64,000 bases of DNA, taken from contig JAEOAD010000982.1 of the NCBI GenBank assembly GCA_036365145.1, positions 4,490,001 through 4,554,000 on the forward strand, given 5' to 3'. Source of the DNA: Orientallactaga sibirica (lineage: Eukaryota; Chordata; Mammalia; Rodentia; Dipodidae). This document shows positions 42,725 to 53,250 of the stretch, piece after piece; within the stretch, counting starts at the first letter, position 1, and each line of letters opens with the position of its first letter. The notes beneath the pieces are model-generated. The model saw only the letters and a program-made list of their open reading frames with translations, had not been told where the DNA came from and did no database searches. The position numbers and the translations under genes are program-made.

Positions 42725-43330
42725 ACTGAAATCACTGATTTCAAAGCACCTTGCTCTAGACATTTTGTGAAACAACCACAAGATTGATTCTATTTCTCTT
42801 TCTTAAAATGCAAACACAACGACGTGTCCATCACACCACTAAAGGAGTAAACATAAAAGGTGATGTGTGTTTTCTTTGTTGCCATGGTGCAGCATCAAGA
42901 CAACCAGGTCATTAGGAGGGCAATCATGAAAAATATTATAGTCAATGCAAGTTTCAGAAAAATGAGTAAGCTGTCCATGTACATGCACAATCAATAAAAT
43001 AGGGTGTCAGGAAAGTTACTCCTCTCTGTAGCTCTGCAATCCTTTCTGACTTCCAGGATTAACTTTCTAGTGCCAATGTTTATTTAAGTAAATGATTTCA
43101 AATAACTTAGGAATAAGGCACATCTATGCCAACTGTCAACTGTGTAGTTGAATGATTTCTACCTATGACTGTAATCATGTTATAGTATTTATTGTGGCAA
43201 CTCAAATCACGTGTATTCAAAACAAGAATAGAGCTGGAAATAGTCTTAGCAAATATTTGTTTATTAGTTCTAAGTGTTGACGGTTCATTGAGAATCATCA
43301 AGGAAGTGCTGGGCAAAATCCTCATGTCTT
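42725..43330. other. unassigned non-coding stretch
   Basis: AT-rich, no repeat or exon recognised. Confidence 0.4.
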
Positions 43331-43492
43331 GGGGCTGCAAAGATGGCTCAGAGCTTAAAGACACCTGCTTGCAAAGCTTCCTGACCTGGGTCCAATTCCA
43401 AAGCCAACCACATAAGCTGGTGGTGCAAGTGTCTGGTGTTCATTTGCAGCAGCAAGAAACACTAGTGTGTACACACACACACACACACAATA
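43331..43492 (+). mobile_element. B2-superfamily SINE, CA-tail subtype
   Basis: TGGGGCTGCAAAGATGGCTCA, GGTGTTCATTTGCAGCAGC, (CA)n, AATTAAAAAA. Confidence 0.85.
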
Positions 43493-43599
43493 ATTAAAAA
43501 AATTTAATCCCCTTTTCATGTACTAGAAACAGCTTCAATACAATTTCATTCGACTCATGGTCAGGGCTGGGGTTAGGAATCAGTGGGGTTTGATGGCTT

Positions 43600-43730
43600 T
43601 TTTATTGTTATTTTGAGGCAGTTTTACTCTACCCTAGGCTGACCTGTAATTTATTCTAGCCAAGGCTGGCCTTGAACTCACAGTCTCCCAAGTGCTGGGA
43701 TTAAAGGTGTGAGCCACTACGCCTGGCTAG
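43600..43730 (-). mobile_element. B1 SINE, diverged
   Basis: TTTTGAGGCAGTTTTACTC to GAGCCACTACGCCTGGC. Confidence 0.85.
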
Positions 43731-43874
43731 AAATCAATGCACTTTATTTATTTTCCTCAATGTCCAGAGGGACAAAGTGACTTTACTATATGACATAGCT
43801 AAATGCTTGCAGAACTACTCTGCCACCATGGTGGTTTCTTAACTGGCATTGGAGTGATTTCTTCACAGAGTGTT

Positions 43875-44060
43875 ATTCAAAGCAGGGATACTTAACCTGT
43901 CCTCAGACAGGCAGTTATCTAACAGACATACACAGAGTCCTAAAATGCACAGATTTCTTACTCCACACAACTAGAGCTTCTGCTTTTTTTGTGTTTTGCT
44001 TTATGAAGTTACCCAGGTGATTTCACTATATAGCCAGGGTTGAGAACTACTGATCTAAAT
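43875..44060. mobile_element. MER5-like hAT fragment
   Basis: AAAGCAGGGATACTTAACC at one end and AGCCAGGGTTGAGAACTACTG at the other. Weak. Confidence 0.35.
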
Positions 44061-44097
44061 TTTAGGATTAGCATATAACACATCTGATCCTCTTTCT

Positions 44098-44252
44098 TTT
44101 TTTTTTTTTTTTTTTCAAGGTAGGGTCTCACTCTGGCTCAGGCTGACCTGGAATTCACTATGTAGTCTCAGGGTGGCCTCAAACTCTCAATGATCCTCCT
44201 ACCTCTGCCTCCCGAGTGCTGGGATTAAAGGCATGCGCCACCACGCCCGGTT
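44098..44252 (-). mobile_element. B1 SINE
   Basis: Poly-T, CAAGGTAGGGTCTCACTC to CACCACGCCCGG. TGATCCTCTTTCTTTT on both sides: perfect duplication. Confidence 0.97.
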
Positions 44253-44334
44253 TGATCCTCTTTCTTTTTAATTTTTTCTATAATCCTAAGTCATCAAGAT
44301 TTTATGTATATATATATGTATATGTATTCTTTAT

Positions 44335-44552
44335 TTTTTTAACTTTTAATATTTATTTATTTGAGAGAGAGAAAAAGACAGAGAGAGAGAGAGAAAGAAT
44401 GGATAGCCAGGGCCTCTAGCTACTGCAAAAAAACTCCAGACACATGCATCACCTTGTTCATCTACCTTTACGTGAGTACTGGGGACTCAACCCAGGATTT
44501 TAGGCTTTGCAGGCAAGCACCTTAACTGCAGATCCATATCTCCAGCCCCTTA
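44335..44552 (-). mobile_element. DIP-like SINE
   Basis: TTTAATATTTATTTATTTG(GA)n to CATATCTCCAGCCCC. TATRTATTCTTTATT flanks both sides. Confidence 0.95.
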
Positions 44553-44554
44553 TA

Positions 44555-45000
44555 TATTCTTTATTAATACAAGTTTCTCCCTCTCACCCTGTCAGTCCCA
44601 GTATTCCCCCTTTGATTTTAGTATCATTTAAGATCTGCTACCTCCCCTAACCTTTTCTCTTGATCCTCTTTTTCCCCCCCTCTCATGGGCCCGTTTCTAG
44701 CTTCCTGGCATCTACACACTCTCCCTCTCACAATAACACATAAATAAAAGCTTCTAAGGTAGGATCTACATGCAAGAGAGAACATTTGATATATGCATTT
44801 CAGTACCTGAGTTACCTCACTTATTATTTTTCAGTTCCATCAATTTCCAACAATTTTAGGATGAGCAGAGAATATATCTACTATCTTTCCTAACAAGAGA
44901 CCACAGAGTATGGGATATATCTTCTTCATGCCCATGTTTATACATAAAGTTCTGGCTGTAAGATTTTAATATCCAAAAGGAGAATGTAGACTAGGCATAA
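44555..45000 (-). mobile_element. L1 fragment
   Basis: TTACCTCACTTATTATTTTTC and AGTTCCATCAATTTCCAAC are the complement of the L1 ORF2 3' end. Diverged. Confidence 0.5.
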
Positions 45001-45127
45001 TATATCAAAACTTGCCCCAAAATATAAGCATTCCATTCAGAAGAATGAATTTTCAACAACACTCTTCATTGTTAAAAGTTTTGATTTTAGAAGAAAATAT
45101 AAGGTTGACTATATTAATTTTGGGGTG

Positions 45128-45292
45128 GTTTTTTTTTTTTTTTTTTTTTGTTTTTTCATGGTAGGGTTTCACTCTAGCCCAGGCTAACCTGGAATTCACT
45201 ATAATCTCAGAGTGGCCTCGAACTCATGGCAATCCTCCTACCTTTGCCTCCCGAATGCTGGGATTAAAGGTGTGCGCCACCACGCCTGGCAA
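45128..45292 (-). mobile_element. B1 SINE (first of a stacked pair)
   Basis: T-run of about 19 interrupted by G, TCATGGTAGGGTTTCAC to CACCACGCCTGGC. GGTTGACTATATTA lies before it. Confidence 0.97.
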
Positions 45293-45294
45293 CT

Positions 45295-45424
45295 TTATTT
45301 TTTTTGGTAGGATTTCACTCTAGCCCAGGCTGACCTGGAATTCACTATGTAGTCTCAGGGTGGCCTCGAACTCATGGCGATCTTCCTACCTCTGCCTCCC
45401 AAGTGCTGGGAGTCAACCACCCAG
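45295..45424 (-). mobile_element. B1 SINE (second of a stacked pair), truncated
   Basis: TTTTTTTTGGTAGGATTTCAC to GTGCTGGGAGTCAACC; the last 20 bases of the B1 are replaced. GGTTGACTATATTA follows at 45429. Confidence 0.95.
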
Positions 45425-45659
45425 CTCGTGGTTGACTATATTAAAATCAATCAGAAATATACAATAAGGGAGTTTGTAACACAAGCACTATTTTCAATAT
45501 AAGATTTCCAGAGGTGACAAGAAAACTTAACTTCATTCTTAGGACCCTATAGTTGGTTGGTGTGAGACACCCAGATTGGGATTCAACCAAAGAATCTACA
45601 TTAGTTAACTACTAATAAAAATATCCTTGAACATTATCAGTTTAAAAATATGTATTCAT

Positions 45660-45835
45660 AGCCGGGTGTGGTGGCGCATGCCTTTAATCCCAGCACTCAG
45701 GAGGCAGAGGTAGGAGGAATATCACTGTGAGTTTGAGGCCACCCTGAGACTGCATAGTGAATTCCAGGCCAGCCTGGGATAGAGTGAAACCCTACCTGGA
45801 AAAACAAAACAAACAAACTATATATATATATATAT
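45660..45835 (+). mobile_element. B1 SINE
   Basis: AGCCGGGTGTGGTGGCGC to CCCTACCTGG, (AAAC)n then (TA)n tail. Confidence 0.95.
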
Positions 45836-46155
45836 AGTCATTATTTCAAAGGTCCTGTGGGATGAAACTAGGAAGCATCTTAGTCGAGTGGCGAGTGGCT
45901 CTAGCTCAGGGTGTCATGAGATTTCAGTCAGCATTTTCCGGGAAATAGTTGTCAAAATGTTTGACTGAAGCCAGAAGATCTGTTTTCCAAGATGGATCAT
46001 GTGACAGGAGGTCTCAGTTTCTTGCCGCATGGATCTTTACATGGGGTGCCCATAAGACATGACAGCTGGCATTCTCCAGAGTAAGTGATCGAAGAGGGAG
46101 CAAGGAGGCAGTCACAGTACCTATTGTGACGTAATCTTACAAGCCCACCACTACT
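45836..46155. other. unassigned non-coding stretch
   Basis: No repeat or exon recognised. Confidence 0.4.
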
Positions 46156-46157
46156 TC

Positions 46158-46270
46158 CACCTTATTGTACTTTGTGCATGTGGCTTTACATGAGTACTAG
46201 GAAATTGAACCCTGGCTGTTGCACTTTGCAAGAAAGCACCTTTAACCACTGAGCCATTTCTCCAGCCCCA
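46158..46270 (-). mobile_element. DIP-like SINE, head half
   Basis: GTGCATGTGGCTTTACATG to GAGCCATTTCTCCAGCCCC. Confidence 0.85.
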
Positions 46271-46311
46271 GATCTTCTTTTTGAACAAAGTGTCAAAAAC
46301 TTGTGTGCGTA

Positions 46312-46581
46312 ATTTTTTTTTTGAGGCAAGCCCAACAGACTAGCCTTTATTATGAAAGACAGCGAGAGCAAGAAAGAGAGAGAGAGAGAAAGAGAATTAG
46401 CGTGCCAGGGCCTCTAGCCACTGCAATCAAACTCCAGATGCGTGAGCCATCTTGCATACAATGGTGACCTTGTGTGCTTGTGTCACCTTGTGTGTCTGGC
46501 TTATGTGGGACCTGGAGAGTTGAACATGGATCCTTGGGCTTTGCAGGCAAGTGCATTAACCACTAAGCCATCACTCCAGCC
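46312..46581 (-). mobile_element. DIP-like SINE, long subtype with distinctive tail
   Basis: Left end TTTTTTTTGAGGCAAGCCCAACAGACTAGCCTTTATT, then GA tract, body with duplicated GTGACCTTGTGTGCTTG unit, and CCATCACTCCAGCCC. The 25-base terminal block is absent from ordinary copies. CTTGTGT-C-TA flanks both sides. Confidence 0.95.
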
Positions 46582-46598
46582 CTTGTGTACATATTTTT

Positions 46599-46801
46599 TA
46601 ATGTTTTTATTTATTTATTTGAGAATGAGAAATGGAGAGAACGAGGCAGAAAGAGAGTGAGTGTGGTATGGTAGGGCCTTCTGCTACTGTAAACAAATTC
46701 TAGACACTTGCACCATTTTGTGCATCTGGCCTTATTTGGGAACATGGATCGTCAGTCTTTGTAAGCAAGTGCCTTTAACCACTGAGCAATCTCTTCAGCC
46801 T
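46599..46801 (-). mobile_element. DIP-like SINE
   Basis: ATGTTTTTATTTATTTATTTG to AGCAATCTCTTCAGCC. CTTGTGTACATATTTT before (46582) and after (46802). Confidence 0.95.
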
Positions 46802-46931
46802 CTTGTGTACATATTTTAAGCCATCACATAATGTGTCCCTGCTGGCAGAGAAGCTAGTGGCAAGCAGCACAGGCCCTCTCCACTCTGACAATTGCCAAGA
46901 GTTCTAGCTACGGAGCATTAGAAGTGGCTGA

Positions 46932-47133
46932 GGGGCTGGAGGGATGGCTTAGCGATTAAGGCATTTGCCTGCAAAGACAAAGGACCCAGGTTCAATTCCC
47001 CAGGACCCAAGTTAGCCAGATGCACAAGGGGGCCACAAGTGTCTGGAGTTCGTTTGCAGTGGCTGGAGGACCTGAAGCACAAATTCTCTCTCTCTCTCTG
47101 TATGTCAAATACATAAAAATAAAATATTAAAAA
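46932..47133 (+). mobile_element. DIP-like SINE
   Basis: GGGGCTGGAGGGATGGCTTAG, B box GGTTCAATTCC, short CT tract, ATACATAAAAATAAAA end. AGAAGTGGCT flanks both sides. Confidence 0.97.
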
Positions 47134-47229
47134 AAGAAGTGGCTCAGACAGCCTCTAGGAGGAAACAAGTGGTAATATCTGAGTTTAGAAGTAACCCCCA
47201 AATATCTATCCACCTGCTTCTTGAAGACT

Positions 47230-47469
47230 GGAATTACTTTAATGTCAAGGCCAAAGGCCCCATTAGAGATAACTGATAACAAATGAAGATGGTAATTTTT
47301 TTTTTTTTTTTGAGGTAGGGTCTCGCTCTAGCCCAGGCTGACCTGGAACTCACTCTGTAGTCCCAGGCTGGTCTCAAATATACATCCACCTCCTACCTCA
47401 GCCTGGAATTACTTTAATTAAAGGCATGCCCCATTATGATAACTGATAACAAATGAAGATGGTAATTTG
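47230..47469. repeat. ~70-bp imperfect direct repeat around a B1
   Basis: 47230-47299 and 47404-47466 both run CTGGAATTACTTTAAT ... GATAACTGATAACAAATGAAG ATGGTAATTT. The middle ~15 bases differ. Confidence 0.85.
47297..47425 (-). mobile_element. B1 SINE with a hybrid end
   Basis: Poly-T, GAGGTAGGGTCTCGCTC to CCTACCTCAGCCT, then the expected GTGCTGGGATTAAAGGC is replaced by GGAATTACTTTAATTAAAGGCATGCCCC: flank and B1 words merged. Confidence 0.85.
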
Positions 47470-47619
47470 AACAAACAATGATACCACTGAAAATGGAAGT
47501 TTGCCAGATTAAGGTGGGAAGACTTTGATTCAGGATATAACATTTTCATGCATCCCTTCCTGGGCTGGCCCTAGGAGGGACCCCAACACTTCAGACCTAG
47601 CAAGATTGTCCAGGTAGGA

Positions 47620-48200
47620 AACCAAGTGTTCAGGAACTTTATTAGTCCTGATAATAACTTAATATTACACACTGGGTAAGTGACAAAGAAAAGAGGTCCA
47701 TGTGGTTCATGGTTCTGGAAATCCCAGGTCAAGAAGTCAATGAGTCCAGTGACAAGAGAGAAGCAGCAGACGTGTGTGTCCTCCTTATATAGCCAATTCA
47801 AAGGATCCACCCTGATGACTTCATCTAATGCTAATCACCACCCAAATATTTCACCTCTAAACACCACTGTAATCCCTCACAGTAGGAATTAAACTCCAAC
47901 TTGAGTTGTTTTTTTTTTAAATGTAGGTTATTTATTTATTTGAGAGAAAGAGAAAGAAGCAGAGAGAGAAAGAGAGAGAGAGAGAGAGAATGGGTGTGCC
48001 AGGGCCTCTAGCCACTGCAAGTGAACTCCAGACGCGTGTGCTCCCTTGTGCATCTGGCTTACATGGGTTCTGGAGAATCGAACCAGGATCCTTTGGCTTT
48101 GCAGGCAAACCCCTTAACCGCTAAGCCATCTCTCCAGCCCCAACTTGAGTTTTGAAGGGCAGAGATCACAATCAAATCAAAGTAGTAACTAATTAGCCTA
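47620..48200 (-). mobile_element. old MaLR-type (MLT1-like) LTR, split by a SINE
   Basis: GGAACTTTATTAGTCCTGAT, TTCATGGTTCTGGAAATCCC and TGATGACTTCATCTAATGC hint at the antisense MLT1/MST text. Weak; ends uncertain. Confidence 0.4.
47911..48140 (-). mobile_element. DIP-like SINE
   Basis: T-run, TTATTTATTTATTTG(GA)n to AAGCCATCTCTCCAGCCC. CCAACTTGAGTT on both sides. Confidence 0.97.
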
Positions 48201-48648
48201 CCTCTATTTGCTTCATACTCTCTCTCTCTCTCTCTCTTGAGTCAGAAAACGAAGCTCTCAAGCCCTGGGGCTCTGAGGACGGGTGAACCACAGTTCCATT
48301 CTATTTGCTGTGTACATTGGCAAGTCTCATAAATATCCTCGTTGGGGTAGAAAGATCTCCTCCCAGCCTGATCAGACCACTCCATCATGAGGTAGAGGTT
48401 GCTGTGGTGGCCTACAGAAATTTGGTTCAGTTTTGTGTCATGGCAATGAAATAAGCAAGAACAATACAGTGGTAGCCAGGTCTTTGGTAAAGGTAATGAA
48501 CTTGCTAACAGTCCTATGTAGAAGGAGGATGGGAAGGGTTAGGTAGGTGCTGAAGTATACAGGAGGGGTAACGTGACCTGAAAGTAGAACTCCATAATGC
48601 AGACTCTATGAGATCATCCATTCTGGGGTGGAACTTTCCAGGGTCTGA
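48141..48648. other. unassigned non-coding stretch
   Basis: (TC)n at 48219-48238; the rest has no repeat or exon I can name. Confidence 0.4.
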
Positions 48649-48649
48649 G

Positions 48650-48873
48650 GTTTTTTTTTTCCAAAGATTTTATTATTTATTTATTTATTTATTTGAGACA
48701 CAGAAAGGGAGAGAGAATGAAAATGGGCATGCCAGGGCCTCTAGCCACTGCAAAGGAACTCCAGATGCATGTGCCACCATGTGCATCTGGCTTATATAGG
48801 ACCTGGAGAATTGAACCTGAGTCCTTAGACTTCACAGTCATGCACCTTAACACTAAGCCATCTCTCCAATCCA
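48650..48873 (-). mobile_element. DIP-like SINE
   Basis: TTATTTATTTATTTATTTG tail to AAGCCATCTCTCCAATCC. The GA tract is short and mixed. Confidence 0.95.
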
Positions 48874-48886
48874 AGGATTTGAGTTG

Positions 48887-49111
48887 TTTTTTTTAATTTT
48901 TATTTATTTATTTTAGAGTGACAGAGAGAAAGAGGAAGAGAGAGAGAGAGAGAATGGGTGCACCCGAGTCTCCAGCCACTGCAAATGAACTCCAGATGCA
49001 TGTGCCACTTTGTGCATCTGGCTTACGTGGGTCCTGGGGAATTGAGCCTCGAACCAGGGTCATTAGCCTTCACAGGCTAGAGCTTAACCGCTAATCCATC
49101 TCTCGAGCCCA
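48887..49111 (-). mobile_element. DIP-like SINE
   Basis: TTTTTATTTATTTATTTTAG tail, GA tract to AATCCATCTCTCGAGCCC. TTTGAGTT flanks both sides. Confidence 0.95.
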
Positions 49112-49770
49112 GGTTTGAGTTTTTTGAGCAGAAAGTGATCAGCTTATCAATAATAAATGAAACAGAGTAGACAATGTCTTTCACAAACCAAGTGCAGATA
49201 AAGGAATCCAGGATGGAGCTCTCATTGCTCCAGCTATTCCATGGGGCTGTATGTATTTTTAGAGACAGATATTTTACCAAAGGATTCACCTGTCGTCTCA
49301 CAGAAAAGATGAGATTTGAAGAGTGCTAGAGCTGAAGGAAAGAATCAAGAGGAGAATGAGCTTGAACACTGAGGCAAAATGCACAAGTCTGGTTTTTCAT
49401 CACACAGTCCAACCTTCAACTCTTGTTCCAGAAGAAAAGACATGGCCTGCATGATCCACCACTAAGTCTTGTGAAAATTGCCATTAAAAAAAACCAAGTC
49501 ACTTGTGTCAAACTCTCACAAAATGTAGTTGAGAGGTCTTGACGAAAAGGTCATCCTTCACATTTGCCTGATAACAAGAGCTAGTGCAAGCGTCTCTGCT
49601 AAACCACAACGTTGAAGTCAACGTTTCCATGCTAACCAACAGTCAGGATGTGATCTATGATGAATTTCTCCTAGCAACAGTGAGTGCACGCCTATTACCG
49701 ATGAATTTTTGTTGCAAAATAACCTGCATATACTTCCTTGTACTTTTCGAAGTTTATTCTTCAGCAAGAT
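49112..49770. other. unassigned non-coding stretch
   Basis: No repeat or exon recognised. Confidence 0.4.
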
Positions 49771-49772
49771 TT

Positions 49773-50370
49773 TTGAGTTTAAGGCCAGCCTGGGCTATAC
49801 AGCATGATCCCATGTCAAAAGCTCAAGTAAAGGGCTAAGAGATAGCAGTGTCAGTAACATGATTCCCTAGCATGCTTGAGAACATGACTTCAATCCTTAT
49901 TACCTATGTCAAATGCCGGGTGTGGTGGTGATGGTGCATGTGCATAATCCCAGCTCTGGGGAGTAGAGGCATGATCCCTAGTCCTTACTGGCTGATTGGC
50001 TCTATAGTCTAGCAGAATTGGTAAACTCTAGGTTAATGAGATCCTATCTCAAGAAAAGATGGATGGAGGCCAGGCGTGGTGGCGCACGCCTTTAATCCCA
50101 GCACTCGGGAGGCAGAGGTAGGAGGATCGCCGTGAGTTCGAGGCCAGCCTGAGACTACATAGTTAATTCCAGGTCAGCCTGGTCCAGAGTGAGACCCTAC
50201 CTCGAAAAAAAAAAAAAAAAGATGGATGGCATTCCTGGGGGTGACACCCAATGTTGCCCTCTGACCTCCACATGTACAGACATATGTGTGTGCACCCATG
50301 TGCAAATGTGCACACGCACATGAATGTGCACACACATGGCCACACACACATTCACAGAAATTAAAGAAAA
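49773..50370 (+). mobile_element. B3-type SINE with B1 scrap, split by a young B1
   Basis: 49773-49830 is a B1 3' half (TTTAAGGCCAGCCTGGGC). From 49832 a B3 follows: worn tRNA-like head, TGATCCCTAGTCCTTACTGG, GAGATCCTATCTC, then after the inserted B1 GTTGCCCTCTGACCTCCAC and a CACA-rich end. Confidence 0.65.
50068..50217 (+). mobile_element. B1 SINE inside B3
   Basis: Near consensus GGCCAGGCGTGGTGGCGCAC to CCTACCTCG, poly-A. AAGATGGATGG before and after. Confidence 0.97.
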
Positions 50371-50905
50371 AACAAATAACTAAAAATTACATTAAATAAA
50401 ATTCTCCTTGCTTCAACTTACCCAGACATGCATCCATTCTATCAGAGCACAGACATCCAGGAATATACTACCCTACTCATTCTCAAATAAATAAATTATA
50501 CCATAGAGGTTCTTTCTCTGTATGTCATTTAGGACAACATTTTTATCATTTTTAGTGGAAGACTTGATAGTAATGAGATAGGGAGAGGTGGAAAGGAAAG
50601 ATAAATAGAGATAAAGACAAAAGAGACGAAATAAAAGGAGGAAAGGGGTACACCCACTTTGGAACAGCAAAACCAAAAAAGAGAGAGGGATTTGTGGGAA
50701 GAGAAGGGAGCTTCCATATGAGGAAAGGGCCTCTGGTGAAATGCTGAGGTAGGGGCTTGGGGGATGGCATTCCCTCCCCCCTTTATCATTTTTGCAGAAA
50801 TAAATCAAAAACTTTGTCTGTGGTAGGCATTGCTTAATTTCAAGCAGGAATATTTTCATTACGCAAAGCTCTGATTTGTGTGTGTATACTTCAAATTTTT
50901 TTTTT
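50371..50905. other. unassigned, purine-rich
   Basis: 50560-50760 is GA-rich on the plus strand; the mirrored minus-strand ORFs are low-complexity. No repeat named. Confidence 0.4.
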
Positions 50906-50908
50906 TTT

Positions 50909-51424
50909 GGAATGGAGAGATGGCTTAGCAGTTAAGGCACTTGCCTGCGAAGCCTAAGGACTTATGTTCAACTCTCCATGTCCCATGTAAGCCAGATGCA
51001 GAAAGGGAGGCAAGTGTGCAAGGTTACACTCGTGCACAAGGTGGCACATGCGTCTGAGTTCAATTGCAGCGGCTTGAAGGCCCTGGTATGCTAATTCTCT
51101 CAAGTGCGTGTGTGCCTGAAAAAAGGCCAGTCAGGCTGGAGAGATGGCTTAGCAGTTAAGGCACATGCCTGCGAAGCCTAAGGACCCTGGTTTGATTCTC
51201 TAGGTCCACGTAAGCCAGATGCACAAGGGGAGATGCGGAAGGGGTGCACATATCTGGAGTTTGTTTGCATTGGCTAGAGGCCCAGTCATGCCCATTCTCA
51301 TACTGCCTCACTCTCTTTCCCTCTCCCTATCTCAAATAAATAAAAATTTTAAAAATATTTTAAAAACATATATAATAAAAAATCTCAAAATTTAAAAAAA
51401 GGCCAGTCTGTTGGGCTTGCCTCA
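50909..51424 (+). mobile_element. DIP-like SINE, long subtype with distinctive tail, split
   Basis: Head TGGAATGGAGAGATGGC, duplicated TACACTCGTGCACAAGGT unit, then CCTGAAAAAAGGCCAGTC. After a second SINE the end resumes with TGTTGGGCTTGCCTCAAAA, the complement of the 46312 tail block. Confidence 0.85.
51132..51398 (+). mobile_element. DIP-like SINE inserted in the tail of another
   Basis: AGGCTGGAGAGATGGCTTAG, B box GGTTTGATTC, CT tract, AAATAAATAAAAATTT. AAAAAGGCCAGTC flanks both sides. Confidence 0.95.
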
Positions 51425-51429
51425 AAATA

Positions 51430-51627
51430 TATATATTTATTTACTTATAAGAGGAGATAAAGAAAAAGAGTAAATAGCCATGCTACAGCCTCAATCCACT
51501 ACAGATGACCTCCAGATATTGTGGCACATTGTGCATCTGGCTTTATGTGGGTACTGGGGAATCGAACCTGCATCATTAGGCTTTGTAGATAAGCACCTTA
51601 ACCACTAAGCCATCTCTCATGAAGCTA
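51430..51627 (-). mobile_element. DIP-like SINE
   Basis: ATATTTATTTACTTATAAG tail, worn GA tract, head AAGCCATCTCTC. Confidence 0.9.
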
Positions 51628-51949
51628 GAATTTATCATAAAAGATGTTGGCCCCAAATCCCCTAGTTAGATAGGATTCCCGGTATGCTACTATAGTGGTT
51701 AAATTTTATATGGCAACTTATCTAGGTTATGATTATTCATTTGCCCAATGCTAGTGTAGCTGTTGTAGTGAAAGTACTGTGTAGTTGTTATTAGCATCTA
51801 CCACCAGTTGTCTTTAAGTAGTAAAGCCTACTTTCCAAAGTTGAGTGGGTCCCATCCAATCCAACTGATGGTCTTAAGAGCAAAAAACTAAGTATTTCCA
51901 GAGATAAAGGGAATTTTGCCTTAAGTCTTAAAAGTACCACATGCTAACC

Positions 51950-52942
51950 AATTGTGACACTGGAGCTCTGAAAGCTTCAAATCTTTAAACATCAAAACCC
52001 TGCCTGATCAGGGAGGCCCCTTGGGCTCACCAGAACTAGATAGCAAGAACCTACTGCCGATGATATCACTTGCTTCAGTTTCAGGACACTGAGAAATCAA
52101 GCTAGAACTGAGCTAGAAGCCTCCTCTTTGCTGGCTAGCTGTCAGTGAAAAAAAAAAAAAGCGTTATGAAGGCTGCTAGGGGCTAAAAGTCATCAACAGT
52201 CTCATCCATCAGTGGACCCTGCAACCTACATATCCAACCAACCAGGCAAGATGTGTCCACTGGTGCATTAGTGGCATGACTGTTATGGGGATTAGCGACT
52301 GCTCTCTGATTGGATTTGAAGCCTGCTCCAGAGGAGGGAAACTTATGGCTGGGAAGGTCATAGGCCCTAGGAAGGAAGCTACTACTATTGTTTGGCTAAC
52401 TGGATTTGTTGTGCCTACCAAATTGCCCTTTAAATGCTTATGTGTGTGCCAATAGATTCATACTCCTCTTTCCTCTGGTCAGTGAAGTTTCTTTGTGCAG
52501 TTGGCAGTGGCTGTTGGGGAGGCTCAAACCTCATCAAAGTCCTGAGAATTGATTATTGAGTGCTTAACACTGAGACAGACATCTCTATCGTGCCTTCCAA
52601 GGCTCAGGGTACGTTGTGGAAAAGGGGACAGAAAGAACGTAAGAGCCAGTGGATGGGGAGGAGGGCTTTGTAATGCTGTCTTCTGGACATGAGGTGGCTA
52701 TTGTAATTATTACCTCAGTTAACTGCACAAAACCTGTACAATATTGGGCCCACCAACATTCCATCATAGGCAGTGGAGGAGGAGGAAAAAGACAACAAAA
52801 TAGAAGAGGGAATAGTTGGAAAACAAAGAGGTTCTGTGGAAGGAGGTTTGGGGAGAGGGCACAAGAGAAAGTAACAGGAGGGGATTAAGATTTAAATACA
52901 TTATACACATATATGAAAATTGTCAATTACAAAATTTGTTTT
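51950..52942 (+). mobile_element. L1 3' UTR inside the ERVL LTR
   Basis: CTCTCTGATTGGATTTGAAGC, CTTCCAAGGCTCAGGGTAC, AACGTAAGAGCCAGTGG, CCCACCAACATTCCATCATAG, ending AAAATTGTCAATTAC. Confidence 0.8.
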
Positions 52943-52943
52943 A

Positions 52944-53070
52944 AGTCCTCCAGCCCTGGGGAGGCTGAGGTAGGAGGATCATAATGAGTTTGAGGCTAAC
53001 CTTGGCTACAGAGTAAGTTCCAAGTCAGCTTGGGCTACAGTGAGACCCTGTCTCTAAAAGAAACTACACA
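52944..53070 (+). mobile_element. old B1-related SINE
   Basis: Lacks the first 20 bases: CCCTGGGGAGGCTGAGGTAG to GAGACCCTGTCTC. Confidence 0.7.
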
Positions 53071-53184
53071 AAGCAAAAATCCTGTCTGAGCTTCCAGCTT
53101 TCCAGCCTGCCCTACAGATTTCAAACTTACCGGACCCTACAATAATGGGAACCAATTCTGTAAAAGAACCTCTATGTGTATGCA

Positions 53185-53250
53185 TATACATACATACATA
53201 CATACATACATACATACATACATACACACACATATATACGTATATTTGGT
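53185..53250. repeat. (CATA)n microsatellite
   Basis: About 11 CATA units then mixed CA/TA, inside the right part of the ERVL LTR. Confidence 0.95.

Noticed and set aside
46300..46817. CRISPR-like regularly spaced direct repeats
   Set aside because: The repeated word is a target duplication around SINEs, spacing is a SINE length and the genome is a mammal's.
50473..50859. 128-codon minus-strand ORF
   Set aside because: Low-complexity pyrimidine-rich strand; several frames stay open there for the same reason.
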